A stretch of 64,000 nucleotides of DNA from assembly GCA_032164245.1 (NCBI GenBank), contig JAVMKO010000005.1, positions 48,113,800 through 48,177,799 on the forward strand, in the 5' to 3' direction. The stretch's first letter is position 1. The number at the start of each line of letters is the position of its first letter. Source of the DNA: Sternotherus odoratus (lineage: Eukaryota; Chordata; Testudines; Kinosternidae). The notes under the pieces are model-generated. The model was not told where the DNA came from and searched no databases. It worked only from the letters and a program-made list of their open reading frames with translations. The position numbers and the translations under genes are program-made. Below, one piece after another: positions 1 through 10,474 of the stretch.

Positions 1-1640
1 CCCGGCGGGCACTCTGGTACTGTGGTGCACCCGCTGTGCACCCCTGACTCTCTCCCCACCTTGCCCCTGCTTGCAGGGAGCCAATAAAGAAAAAAAAAAG
101 AAACAACAAGCTACTACAAGTTAAAACCTAGCCAACAAGCAACTCACAAGCCAATTAAGCCACAAAGAAGCCCAAGTTCTGTATTTTTTGTGTGGTTCCG
201 CCATGTCTGGACTGGGGCTGGAGTACGCTCCTGCCCCTCAGCCTCCTCCTCTTAATTCCTTCCTGATCTTAGCCCAGAGCACCTGGAACGTGGACTCGAA
301 TTTTCCCTCTGTGACTGGGCTCCCGTCTCAAATGCCTGGGCCCGACTCTGGTCTCTCACTGGCGTGTCAGGAACCCCACTGCACTCAGCAGCACTACGGT
401 GGCACGAAGCGGAATCAGGCCCCCGATGCAACCGGCTCCTCCCTGGTGTCTGGTCTATGTCCTGTTCCTTAATGGGTTTTTGCTACTGGCCCGCTGCCGC
501 TGGAGGAGCTTCCTGGCCTGGGCAAATGAGTGTCTCCCCCTGGAGTTAATACCTAGAGTCTGTGACAATTTCTCATCATTCTCCCCGTGCCCGGGACTAG
601 CTTCCCCTTCTCAGATATTAAGTATTCAAACCTCATTTACATCCTTATTTTTCAATTTGCTGCCACAGTAGTTTAATTTATTCTATATAATTTCTTTTTC
701 TGAGGGGACATTAATCATTGCCCTGTGCTTTTTGGCGCCTCTGGGATATGTGTGTATGTGTGTGGGTTTTTTTTAAATCAATAAAATAAAGCAACCTTCC
801 TTCCCCTTCTCCTCTCCCCCCCCCCCAGCCCGCCACCCCAACATGCCCCTTTGCTGGAGGAGGGAAATATCATTTCTCTCTCTCACTCTTTTTTCCCATT
901 GTTTCTTTTATTTGCAGCCTGAACAGATTAACTCATCTCTCTGTTTCTGAGGAAATGCCGTTTGTGCGTAGAGTGGCGGGGAAGGGTTGGCTCCAACTGC
1001 GGGTTGCCCACTGTGTCATAGGAGGGCGGGTTTAGGACGGTGTCCATATTGAACAACCGAAGCCTAGAGCTATGGATGAGACAGAAAGGCCAAGCCAGGC
1101 CTTGGAAGGAACTGATTTCCCTCCCTTCCCCCCCGCAGTAGAACCATGGTGACTTGGGGGTTGGATTGGACCCAGGAGCAACGGGGCAATGATCTGTGGA
1201 CATGTAGGCATGGAAAGGGGTCAGCATTTTTCTCCCAGAGACAGGGGGGATGGAGTAAAAGGGGATGGGAAGAAAAAGAAGGGAAAGTGATCAGGAGAGA
1301 AAAAGGAAGAAGAAGAAAGAGAGAGAGCTGGGGGGAGAGTGCCCAGCCTGGTATGAATATCACAGCAATTAATGGCATTTCTATTTTACTTGGTTGACTA
1401 TTTAAGCAGGAAAGTAAATGCTATAGCGTGTTCTATACAGCTCTGCTGTAGGGGGGGGGGGTCTATATACCCTAGGTGATAGTGTTGTAGGATATTCTCC
1501 TGTAGGGTCTAGATCTAGACTAGGCTATAGAGTTTTGGGCTTCTCTAATCTATAGAGTTCTAGACTGCTTTAGAGTTCTCGACTGCTCTAGCTACTCTCT
1601 TCTGTTGCTGTCTAATCCCTGACGATGAAAGTCCAATTCA
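1..1640. other. Non-coding stretch, no gene recognised
   Basis: No exon or known repeat is recognised. Visible details are an AATAAA followed by an A-run (83-100), two overlapping AATAAA hexamers (780-790), a C-run (816-826), a GA-rich tract (about 1255-1335), a run of eleven G (1451-1461) and two near-identical 19-bp units beginning TAGAGTTCT (about 1552-1588). The AATAAA hexamers could be polyadenylation signals, but no coding exon precedes them, so they are treated as chance. Confidence 0.5.
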
Positions 1641-1795
1641 GAGGGGATGTGTCTTCAAGAAGAGCTCTGTGTTGGCTGGAAACCTGGTTTCTCTCACCAA
1701 CAGAAGTTGGTCCAATAAAAAATATTACCTTACCCACTTTGTCCCTCTAATATCCTGGGACCACCATGGCTACAACTACTCCTGGTTGTGGAGTC
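1641..1795 (+). repeat. Interspersed repeat related to the hammerhead-motif family
   Basis: The stretch with CACCAACAGAAGTTGGTCC and the following AATAAAA matches a repeat I know from turtle DNA. It shares the ending 'gaccaacacggctac' (here gaccaccatggctac) with the copies at 10869, 26371 and 29115. A decayed version of the CUGANGA-hairpin-GAAA core lies at about 1654-1682. The class is uncertain; a Penelope-like or other retroelement origin is an inference. Confidence 0.55.
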
Positions 1796-2190
1796 CTTTT
1801 TCTCAGATATTCAAAATAGAGTCTCCTCTAAGTAGCACCCTGAGTGCTAATCTTCTTGTCTTGGTCAAAGTGTCAAACTGTTTCATTGCAACAGTAATAG
1901 GAGATACTTTGATTTGAAAATAAGATAAGATGCTTCAATCAGTGCTAAGTAGCAGCTGCCCTTAATGATTTTAAAAATAAAATACCCTTTCCGTAGTAGT
2001 ACATAATGACACATTATATCATATTACTTGGTGACTTGTCAGTATTAGTACTGCATAATATGACAAGTTGACATGACGTGCCGTGTGATATGCCACGTTA
2101 TTCATTACTATTCCAGACACGTCGTGAAATAATAATAAGAAGAAAGATATCATAAGAAAACAATTTTTATAAACTTTGAAACAAGCAGCA
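1796..2190. other. Non-coding stretch with a small hairpin
   Basis: No gene is seen. Positions 2034-2068 contain an inverted repeat: ACTTGTCA plus TATTA pairs with TAATA plus TGACAAGT around a short loop, with one bulged G. Confidence 0.4.
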
Positions 2191-2815
2191 CGTTTTGAAA
2201 TGCAATTTCCAAAGTTTTCCTAAACAAAATTTGATGTAATGCATGTTTTTTTCATTTCAAAAATAGTTTTTTTCTACATGAATTTTATCAAAAAACCCTT
2301 CAGTTTCAGCAAAATGACATTTTTGGCAGAAAACTGTTTTGATTCAAAAAATTTCAAAAGTAGCTGTATGAAGTATATTGGGTGACATCTTCAGACAATC
2401 TGGCAACTAGCTGCATACAACAGATCAGTTAAGTGATGTGTCTTCTGGGAGCAGTACATGGCACTAGTGCTCTGAGATTTGCACTGGTTGCTTGCCTGGA
2501 GGGCACTTAAGGAGCTAGATTTGATTTAGGAAACCCAAAATGGCTTGTGGCCTGCCTAGTGGAGAGCCCCTGGCCCGCATGCTATATTGTGGTCAGCAAT
2601 GGCTAGCCCTGGTTGCAAATTTGACACTGACATTTTTTTTGGACCCAATGTTTTGATGAAAAAGAACCTTGTCACGGGCAAAGTTTCGTTTTTGTCAAAA
2701 GTTCTGATTTTCATCGAGGAATCAGAATGTTCGGGTTTGAGAAACGAAACCCAAAACGTTTTGTGGTTTTTTAATCTACAGTCCATGAAAAAAATTAGGT
2801 GAAAATGAAATATTG
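2191..2815. repeat. Degenerate T/A-mirrored interspersed repeat, two blocks
   Basis: Blocks at about 2200-2360 and 2620-2810 consist of phrases such as 'ttttcatcaaaa', 'aaaacgttttg' and 'catttttggc' that read alike on both strands. The same texture recurs near 6230, 24760, 29400, 32900, 35290 and 39470, so this is a dispersed family and not unique sequence. No coding capacity is visible. The family name is unknown to me. Confidence 0.5.
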
Positions 2816-3537
2816 TTGCTTTCCTTGCATTTTGCAGACTAGATTTCCCTGCAGTGCTCACAAAGCTTCTGGGGCTGGCTCCCTCTGGATTGAAGAGAGA
2901 GCGCTGGCAGTAGACTAGTCTCTGTGAAAGGCTCTCAGTTTGGAAACCTAACCCACCCTTGGAACAATCTAGGCTGAGTCTTCACCATCAGGGCAAGCTC
3001 CGAGCTTTATATGTTCCTCTAGGTTTGGGGGAGGGAGCTCTTGATGGTGCCATTGTCGTTGGAGAAGGGAGTTTTGCTGGCAGTTGCATTTGATGGGGCT
3101 TGGCTAGCTGCTGGGTGCATTATGATGATGTCCATAGTTCATGCATCTGAAAGGCACTGAGGATAGGAGATATCATTGTTGCACACAACTAATTAAATGA
3201 CAGCGCTAGGTGTATGGGAGATCACCTGCACATGGAGAGAGCATTAGGCAAGCCGGCTTGCATAACCTGACCCCGGAAGCCACCGTGACCCACATGAAAC
3301 AAATGCGTGGCTCAAGGAAAAGGATCGGAGGGCCAGCTTCTCAACTAGCACACCCCAGTGTAACACCAGTGAAGTCAATTGAGCGATGCAAGTTTACACT
3401 AGTTGGGAATGTAAATTTGAATGGGGTCTGTAGTGACTGGACTCAATGCATGGGCCAAATTCTGCTGGCCATGATACCAGCTTCAGTCTGGCGTGGGGTC
3501 CTTGAGAGCAATGGAATTGCTCTAGGGCGGTGGTTTT
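2816..3537. other. Non-coding stretch, no gene recognised
   Basis: No exon is recognised. The part near 3355-3440 (gtgtaacaccagtgaag, gtttacactagttggg) resembles the short palindromic repeats found near 34765, 37314 and 51366. Confidence 0.4.
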
Positions 3538-3651
3538 CAATCTTTTTGCAGACCCCTAAAATATTTCAAATGGAGGTGTGGCCCCTTTTGTAAATCTTAG
3601 ACCTAGTCTGCAGACCCCCGGGGGCCACGGGCTACATGCTGAAAACCACTG
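3538..3651. mobile_element. hAT-like MITE, 114 bp
   Basis: The ends are inverted: the left end reads CGGTGGTTTTCAA and the right end, reverse complemented, reads CAGTGGTTTTCAG. The 8 bp on each side are CTCTAGGG and CTCCAGAG (6 of 8 equal), consistent with an aged hAT target-site duplication. There is no coding capacity, so it must have been moved by a transposase made elsewhere. The 'CAGTGGTTTTCAA' end is typical of non-autonomous hAT elements of tetrapods. Confidence 0.65.
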
Positions 3652-4290
3652 CTCCAGAGTAGCACCGTTGTAAATAACAACAGAATCTCTCTCTTTCTTT
3701 TACACTACCTGGGAATGCACAAGTTTGAGATTTATCCATCATTTGTGTGCTGCCACCTGCCTAGTCCCTGCTCAGTTCTCCCAGCCTCACTCCGCTTGGT
3801 TAACACCTTTCTGCCCAAAGCAGTTCCCATTGCTTTTGTGTTAAAGTACTGCTGGAAGTGATCCTGGGTGGCAGAATCAGGCTGCTGATCAGGGTTGGTC
3901 CTGTGCATAAGGGCTTGTCGGATCATTCCCTATGTGGGGGTCTGTTATTTGCATCCATGTCGCAAGTTATTGTGTACTTTTGTAACTCCGTGTGTTTTCA
4001 CATGTGCCTTAGGGAGCACTCTGTGGAGCTGAAATAATGTGAGTGCTGTTCTGCTCAGGGTATTTCCCTGCCTGGCTGGTAGAAACACAAAGAGAAGATC
4101 AGATCTTGCAGTATTTCAGCCCCACAAGTGGCTCCTTGACGCAAAACGAGGCCCATGAAGACAAAACGGAAACACAGATACCAAGATATTTGGTTTCCTG
4201 GCACGATCTGCCATCCTCTTTCACTGCTTATCTATTCACTGGTAATCCTGCAAAGGAAAGAGGCCAGTTCAGTAGCATACATCAAAACAG
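3652..4290. other. Non-coding stretch, no feature seen
   Basis: No exon, repeat family or clear motif cluster is recognised. Short open frames at 3732-3926 and 4043-4294 show no recognisable protein. Confidence 0.4.
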
Positions 4291-4740
4291 ATAAGTGCAT
4301 ATGGGTATTCAAATACATGCATGCATAATAGACGACAGGAACATGTGTGTGTCATAGAATACATGCATGCCTGTCTCATAGACAACAGGGATGTGTGTGT
4401 CCTAGAATACACGCAGGAGTGTTTCAAAATATACAGGAACATTTGGGTCATAAAATCCATACATATGAGTGTTGTAGAATACATGCACATGTATGTCATA
4501 GAATATGTGCAGCTGTATGCCATAAAATACATAAAATATATACAGAATCATATGTACTGTAAAACACATGCACAAGTGTCAGAATTCATGCAGTGTCACA
4601 ATATCTGTATATGTCATAATACAGAAACTTGATGTAATGCAATATGTGCATGTGTGTTATAAATTACACACGTGTATATCATAAAACACACGTGTGTCAT
4701 ATCATATAGGCACACACATCATAAAAGGTTTGGACATGTG
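4291..4740. repeat. Degenerate 24-bp minisatellite
   Basis: The unit resembles GTCATAGAATACATGCACAT. The CATAG-like anchor recurs at about 4351, 4375, 4399, 4423, 4447, 4471, 4495 and 4519, a constant 24-bp step. The array becomes irregular after about 4540 but stays rich in ATGTG, CACAC and CATAAAA. Because 24 is a multiple of three, frames stay open and encode an 8-residue periodic peptide; this is a consequence of the repeat and not evidence for a gene. Confidence 0.8.
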
Positions 4741-5010
4741 TGTGCTGGTGGGACCTAGGTGGGACTGTAGCAGCTCTTGGTTTGGGAAGGTAACTAGAGG
4801 GGAGTCAATAATTTGCAACTAATAATTTATCAGATCAGATTCAGCCTCAAGTTCCTCTCAGGGAATGTCTGTGGGCAGATTGTAAATCCCTCAAAGGTGT
4901 TTGTTACTTTGGAATTAATCAGTGAAGTTGGATTTTATTTACTCTGTCAACTGAGCTCAAAGTGTTCTCTGTGAGCATCAGGTATTCACTACCAGCTATT
5001 CACGCTGTTG
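4741..5010. other. Non-coding spacer
   Basis: A short stretch without a recognised gene or repeat. Confidence 0.4.
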
Positions 5011-5225
5011 ATATTATTGCTGTTTGTATTTAATGGTAGCACCAAGAGGCCTCAGTTGACATCAGGGCCCCATTGTGCAGGGGTCTGTGTAGGCACATGG
5101 TGAGAGACAGTCCCTGCCCACAAAGAGCTCACAATCTAAATAGCAGATGTGTGAGAAGGGAAAGAAAGGCAAAGTGACTTGCCCATAGTCACCCAGCAGA
5201 CCAGTGGCAGAGCTAGGAAGTGAGT
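5011..5225 (-). mobile_element. MIR/CORE-type SINE
   Basis: The plus strand carries the reverse complement of a MIR-type element: TATTATTGC at the left, then 'ccccattgtgcaggggtctg', 'cctgcccacaaagagctcac', and the conserved 'gtgacttgccca' and 'gtggcagagctagga' segments. It is near full length for this family. Confidence 0.8.
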
Positions 5226-5889
5226 TTTAAGAGAGAAACTGATCAGCTACTTCCTGATTCTTCCCCCCTTTTTCAAAACAACATTGACCTCATTTGCCTC
5301 ATTCTAGGCTACTGCCAGGTCCCCCAAGCTCACTCCATGCTGTAAGTTCTCCACCAAGTTGTGTTGGCTAGCTGGGATTGATCAGAGAAGTCACATGCTA
5401 GTGTTTCTGTGTCCTGATTGGATGAATGCACATGCAAATTCAAAATGTGATTTCTATGGAACATGTGAGTGATGGTAGAATGGTCTCCTCTGAGACACAT
5501 GCCCAAGGACAAGGTCAGGCTGGGGCTACAAGGGATTTGGCACTAATAGGAGGCTTTGGTGTTTGTCTTCATGAGGAAGCTCTCCAAGTTCAAACCTGAC
5601 CTGAAGGTCTTTGGGTCTCCAGAGAGGTCGCTCTGCTAGCCCATCAGAGGGCTAGTGGTGGTCCTGCTTGGGCCTGCCAGGAAAGGCTTTGGCCCCGACA
5701 TCACGCTCCTTCACGCTTCAAGCCACTAGAAGAGAGTGATCATTCACATGTCTCGAGACCGGCCCTGCTGCAATCCCTGCACAAATCACTCACACCCCTA
5801 CCCAGTACAGCCAATATTGATTCATTTTGGTTTGCTGTGCTGGTGGGGGAAGGATTCCTGATGGGCTGAAGCACAGGCAGGGGCATCCA
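5226..5889. other. Non-coding stretch, no gene recognised
   Basis: No exon or repeat is recognised. A short minus-strand open frame at 5330-5512 has no recognisable protein features. Confidence 0.4.
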
Positions 5890-6055
5890 GAGATGTGCGT
5901 TCTCTTCCTGGCTCTGTTCCCCACTAAGTTACTTGAGCAAATCAGTTTCCCTATCTGTTCAATGGGAACAATAGTTCTTATCTTCCCTTGAGCAGTGCTA
6001 AGGCTTCATGTTTTCAAATGCTTTGAAATCCTTCTGTGGCAGGTGTAAGGGAAAT
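5890..6055 (+). mobile_element. MIR-type SINE fragment
   Basis: The segment 'cctggctctgttccccac' followed by 'atcagtttccctatctgttc' and 'aatgggaacaatag' is the plus-strand core of a MIR element. It is joined at its right end by a second element in the opposite orientation. Confidence 0.75.
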
Positions 6056-6057
6056 GT

Positions 6058-6190
6058 TTGTTTATTATTATTTATTACAGTAGCACTTAGGAGAACCCAG
6101 GCCCATTGTGCTAGGAGCTGTACAAACATATAACAAATTGATGGTCTCTATCCCAAAGAGTTTACAACCTAAGGAGAAGAGGTGAAGCAT
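6058..6190 (-). mobile_element. MIR-type SINE fragment, opposite orientation
   Basis: TTATTATTATTTATTACAG, 'cccattgtgctaggagctgt' and 'cccaaagagtttacaacct' match the 3' half of the same SINE family as 5011-5225, on the minus strand. It lies head to tail against the plus-strand fragment, so the pair forms a composite locus. Confidence 0.75.
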
Positions 6191-7105
6191 GAGGGGGATA
6201 GAGCAGGGTGAGAAATAGATTTGCTGTGTTGGGAAAATATTTGAGATTTGAAAAATTTTCCTTTCTCTAATTGAGCTGAATAACTGAAACATTTTCACCA
6301 GCCTGGAAAATAAAAGCTGGTTAATACAAATGTTGCCTTTTGATACTTTCAAACTGTTTGGGGGTTGATTTGGGACTTTTTACAATGGTTTAGATTTTTT
6401 TTACTATAAATTAGGTTGAATTTTAAAACCAACAAATTATTTCAAACCAAAACCAGAGCTTTGCTTTGATGTTTTTGAAGCTTTTTCACCACAATTCTTT
6501 TAAAACAGGAAATGAGTCGAAACCGACTCCTCTGAACAATTTCAGTTTTGACAAACTGGCATTTTCTGATGCAAAAACATTTCATTGAACAGCTCCCAGC
6601 CACAAACTGGGAATATAGGGGGAGCATCATTGACTAGTTTGTAGGCATCAGGGCAGAGGTGAATTTTAAAGAGGGTGTTGAAGGACACTGCTGATTTTTT
6701 TAGGGGAAGCCTTCCATGCATAAGGTGCTGCACAGAACAAAGCACAAATGTGTTTGCTGGAAAAATTGGCAGCTGGGCAAAGGAGATTTGTGTAAGTGTT
6801 TGGGGAGTGGCTGTTCCTTGCAGGGATTCCTGTGTGTTTGTGGGAACTGGAGTTTGCACAATGGTTTGTTAAAAATTTTCCATGGGATTTTTGCCAGGGA
6901 AAATGGGTTTTTAACTCATCCACACACCAAAAACCAAATAGTGGATGATCTAGATAAAGGCAGAGGTTTTGCCAAAGCCTCTGTAGCAGGGCTAGCATGA
7001 CAGCTTAGTAAGGAAAGTCCACAACTTCCTTCCAGTGTTAGGGCCCACTTCAGACCTGGTATAACTGGGCCTATGGAGCTGCAAATGCCTAAACTAGGGT
7101 TATAG
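6191..7105. repeat. Degenerate T/A-mirrored repeat and flanking non-coding DNA
   Basis: About 6230-6600 has the 'aaaatttt' and 'ttttgaagcttttt' texture of the dispersed family described at 2191. From about 6600 to 7105 nothing specific is recognised. Short overlapping frames at 6542-7000 show no recognisable protein. Confidence 0.4.
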
Positions 7106-7382
7106 GGTGACAGCGCCTCCCCATGGCAGTGATAGGGAGTGTGTATCGGGTGTATAATGAGGTGACAGTGCCTCTCCCTGGCAGTGACAGGCAGTGTGTT
7201 TTGGGTGTGTGTGGGGGTGACAGCACCTCTCTTGTGGCAGTGACAGGCATTGTGTATCTGGTGTGTGGTGTGGTGACAGCGCCTCCCCCTGGTAGTGACA
7301 GGCAGTGTGTATCTGGTGTGTGGTGGAGTGACAGCGCCTCTCCTGCGGCAGTGATTGGCAGTGTGTATCTGGTGTGTGGCAA
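7106..7382. repeat. Minisatellite, 55-bp unit, five copies
   Basis: GTGACAGYGCCT anchors occur at 7107, 7162, 7217, 7273 and 7328, a step of 55-56 bp. Each unit continues with 'ggcagtgacaggcagtgtgt' and a TG-rich end. Open frames on both strands cross the array because units carry few stops. They read as periodic His/Thr-rich peptides, which is expected from the repeat and is not taken as coding. Confidence 0.9.
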
Positions 7383-8165
7383 GGCTGCAGTATCTTTATT
7401 CGAATTGTGTTGGATGCTGCCGGCGTTGCGTGAGTTGTCCTGGTTCCAGAGAGAACCCTGGGAATTTCCTGGGAGTCCTGGCTGGCGCCAGCCCCCACTT
7501 TCTGGCGTCTCAGCCCATAAAATCCCCAGAATGGGAGGAAGGGGCGAGAGAGAGACAAAGTCAGTAGTAAAAAGAAATGAAAGTCGGCAGCTTGCCACAG
7601 CTGAGCGCTGCCTGCCGAGCTGCCTCTTTCCTCAGCGCCCCGGCTGGAGGGAGGGTTATTCTCTCAGACAAGGTGTGCTGGAGACAGAACGCAGACTCCT
7701 GCCCGCCAAGCAGCAGGGCACCTTTCCAGGCCCAAGCAGTGGCTAGACATCTGGCCCCTTCTTTCAGCTTCATCCTTCTCTCCCTTCCCCCAGCTATTCC
7801 CTTCCCTCCTCTCTTGGTTAACTCTACAGTGGCTAGGGCTTATCTGAGCATACTGTGTCCTTCCCCCAGGACCTGGCACTGAATAGTTCACCAAGGGCCC
7901 CAGCCATGCCCCTGCCCTGAATGGAATTGCCCAACTTGCCTTGGGTCAGCCCATCTCCTGGGGCAAAGGATGAATGTGTGAGAGAGGAGCCATGGCCCTG
8001 GCTTTCCGCCTGCTGTGGAGATTTCCAAAGAGGTCTTGGAATCACTATGGTAGGGCCAGGCAGGTGAGGGGGATGTTCCCAAGTAGACAACAGGCTCAGG
8101 AGGTAGACGGCATACCTGGAGCACACTCGATGGATCCAGCACAGGGCACACGGAAGACCTGACAT
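7383..8165. other. Non-coding stretch, no gene recognised
   Basis: A moderately GC-rich stretch with overlapping open frames on both strands (for example 7123-7746 and 7833-8189). None has a recognisable domain, and several start inside the minisatellite. Confidence 0.4.
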
Positions 8166-8660
8166 GCAGGGAGGGTGGACACATAACATACATTAGACAA
8201 AGAGCAAGCAAGCAGGGGTGGCACAGAAAGTACCTGCACGACACACATGAAGCAAATACATGGGGTGAATATGGGATATACAAAGGGAAGCCCGCACAGC
8301 CCCTGCAATTGACCAAGAGCAGACAATGCACATAGTCCCATCAACCCAGTGGGAATGGTATATTGCACACAGTAAACATGATGCACATGTTACCCACATG
8401 TAGCAGAAACCTGACACCTGCGCTGCACACATTGCAGACCAGGGCTCGTGGCTGGTGCATGCAGAGACCAGAGCATTCAGCACCCCACCTTGCACGCAGC
8501 AAGCATGTCACACACAGCAGACTGTGTGCGTCACAGCCATGGCAAACGCAACACACATGGCGTAAACACAGAGGGCAGCCATGGCACATGTATGGGGCAG
8601 ACATAGCTCACCCAGTACCCCCAGATGGGGCACTCACACAGAGCTCCTCCATGGAGAACA
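8166..8660. repeat. Degenerate CACATG/TGCACA-rich repetitive tract
   Basis: The sequence repeatedly returns to 'gcacacagtaaacatg', 'cccacatgtag', 'ccatggcaaacgc' and similar. I could not fix a unit length. On the minus strand the open frames read as Cys/His-rich low-complexity peptides, a by-product of repeated TGTGT and GCATG words. Confidence 0.4.
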
Positions 8661-9369
8661 CAACCCCAGCACATGCATGACAGTAACTCAGTGAAAGGTA
8701 GGCGCTATACCTGGATTTTGAGCATATTTCTCGTTCTGATGCTCATGGAAACACCCAGCCCAGCCCCCTCCCCCCCCCCCCCCCCCGTCTCCCAATATGT
8801 CCTCATAGCTTTCCTGCTCTCAGCCCTGGGGACCAGCTCCTCTTTGTTCGTGTCTCCTGGCAGGCTCCGTTTCTTTCTCCTTCTCTCCTCTGCCTTGCTG
8901 TGTGTCCTTGCAGGACACGGCATAGATCATGGCCACGCATCCCCCGCCCCTCCAGCACAGCAGCATGGGTAGCAGCTGAATGCCAGACATGCAGTGAGAA
9001 TATGTTGTCAAAGTGCAAGGACTAAGTGGGCTGGGTGGCAAAGGGGGCACAGAGCAGGCCAACAAAATAGACGTGTCAGAGGTGGGTTGACCTCTGGTGA
9101 AAGGGCAGTAAAAGAAATATGGAACTGTGCTGTCCCATTGGGTTACAAGTTACTGACGTTCCATTGCTGGGTGAGAACAGACAGGTGCCAGACAGTACTT
9201 TGAGACCATGGGACGCTCTGATGCTGAAATAGTTCTGTGTATAATGTGAGTTGTTATCCACAGTGAAGCTCTGGCTGTAGTGACTTTGAGTTGCATTTGT
9301 GCAAGAACACAGTTATTACCATTGGTACAGGCTGGAGGGGATGAAGAAGGATGGGCTGATACATAGGGT
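8661..9369. other. Non-coding stretch with a 16-base C-run
   Basis: A C homopolymer lies at about 8771-8786. No gene is recognised. Confidence 0.5.
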
Positions 9370-9545
9370 CCTTTGGAGTCCTGGGGTCTGTTCCCAACTC
9401 GGCTGTTGTGCAACCTTTGCTGAGTCCCTTTAGCTACCTCCTGCCTCAGTTTGCCATTACATGGGGAAACCAGTGCTCCCTGCCCCTTGGGAGTGGTGTT
9501 AAGCTAATCTGTTATTGACTATGAGGGGGATAGTTACTGTGGTCA
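9370..9545 (+). mobile_element. MIR-type SINE fragment
   Basis: 'gttgtgcaacctttgctgag', 'ctgcctcagtttgcc' and the following 'atggggaaaccagtgc' form a degraded plus-strand MIR core. Confidence 0.55.
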
Positions 9546-10474
9546 TGAGGGCCATCTAAGCTCCTGCACAGAATCCTATGGATATCATCTCAACCGTTCT
9601 TGAACAGATCCGGTCACACTGCTATCAGGTGGGAATAAATCAGACTGAGGGTAGACGCGGTATTTGCGGAGCATCTTATGGCCAAAATGTAGCCAAATAT
9701 TCACTGTTCCTCCTTGTTTTCCATCACGTCAGCGGAAGGAGCAAAAGCACATGGTGTGTTAAAGCAGGTTCTACATTCTGCAGCCAAGTTTAACGCCCTG
9801 GGTTGGGCCTGACCTGGCACACACGCAAATCCATAGACAAGGTCTTGTGAATTTCATTGGCCAGTGAATCGGTCTCTTAGTGAATGTAACTATGTCTCCC
9901 TCTAGTGGCAAGCCCAAGAGAGACTACGAGCAACTCACTGACAGGGCCACTAGCAGAGTTTCCGCTCCCTTAGCACAAGTGGTGGGGTATCAAGTGTTTG
10001 GTGCTACCGCTCTGATCCCCTGTGATGGCCATGCCGTGGTACAGATGCCTCCATGGAACATTGAAGTCGAAGATTCCTGAATAAACCAGGCTGAGGAGCA
10101 TTCTGGAGACAGATATTTTAATGAACATTTTCCATGCAGTTCTCAGGATGTTTCCGTTCTATTCAGGGAGTCTTCTGAGGGTATCTATTTAACTCCTGCA
10201 GCACCTGCCTGGCTGTCTGCATTGGTTGCAGGTAAACTATCTGCCTTACAGTAACACCACTGCATTACACTTCAGTTCCCATTTCCAGTCAAGCTCAAGT
10301 CTGATGTAGGGCAGGGTGTGTATTTCTATCATGATCCTTCATATTTTTTATTCTTTCCATGTCAAGTGGCTCAGTGACTCCTCAGCACTGCATAGGAGGG
10401 TGCTCTTTTATACAGTGCAAGGTGAAAGGTGCTACTGGCTGCCATGAGGTGTGACTTGGATCCAAAGGCAATCA
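9546..10474. other. Non-coding stretch, no gene recognised
   Basis: No exon or repeat is recognised. Open frames at 9578-9793 and 9880-10080 have no recognisable protein features. Confidence 0.4.

Noticed and set aside
83..105. AATAAA followed by an A-run as a possible processed-transcript end
   Set aside because: No coding or transcript-like sequence precedes it and no flanking duplication is seen.
4291..4740. CRISPR-like array
   Set aside because: The 24-bp units are contiguous and degenerate with no unique spacers, and the DNA is vertebrate.
7123..7746. Plus-strand frame of 207 codons and overlapping minus-strand frames
   Set aside because: They begin in the 55-bp minisatellite and read as periodic peptides in several frames at once.
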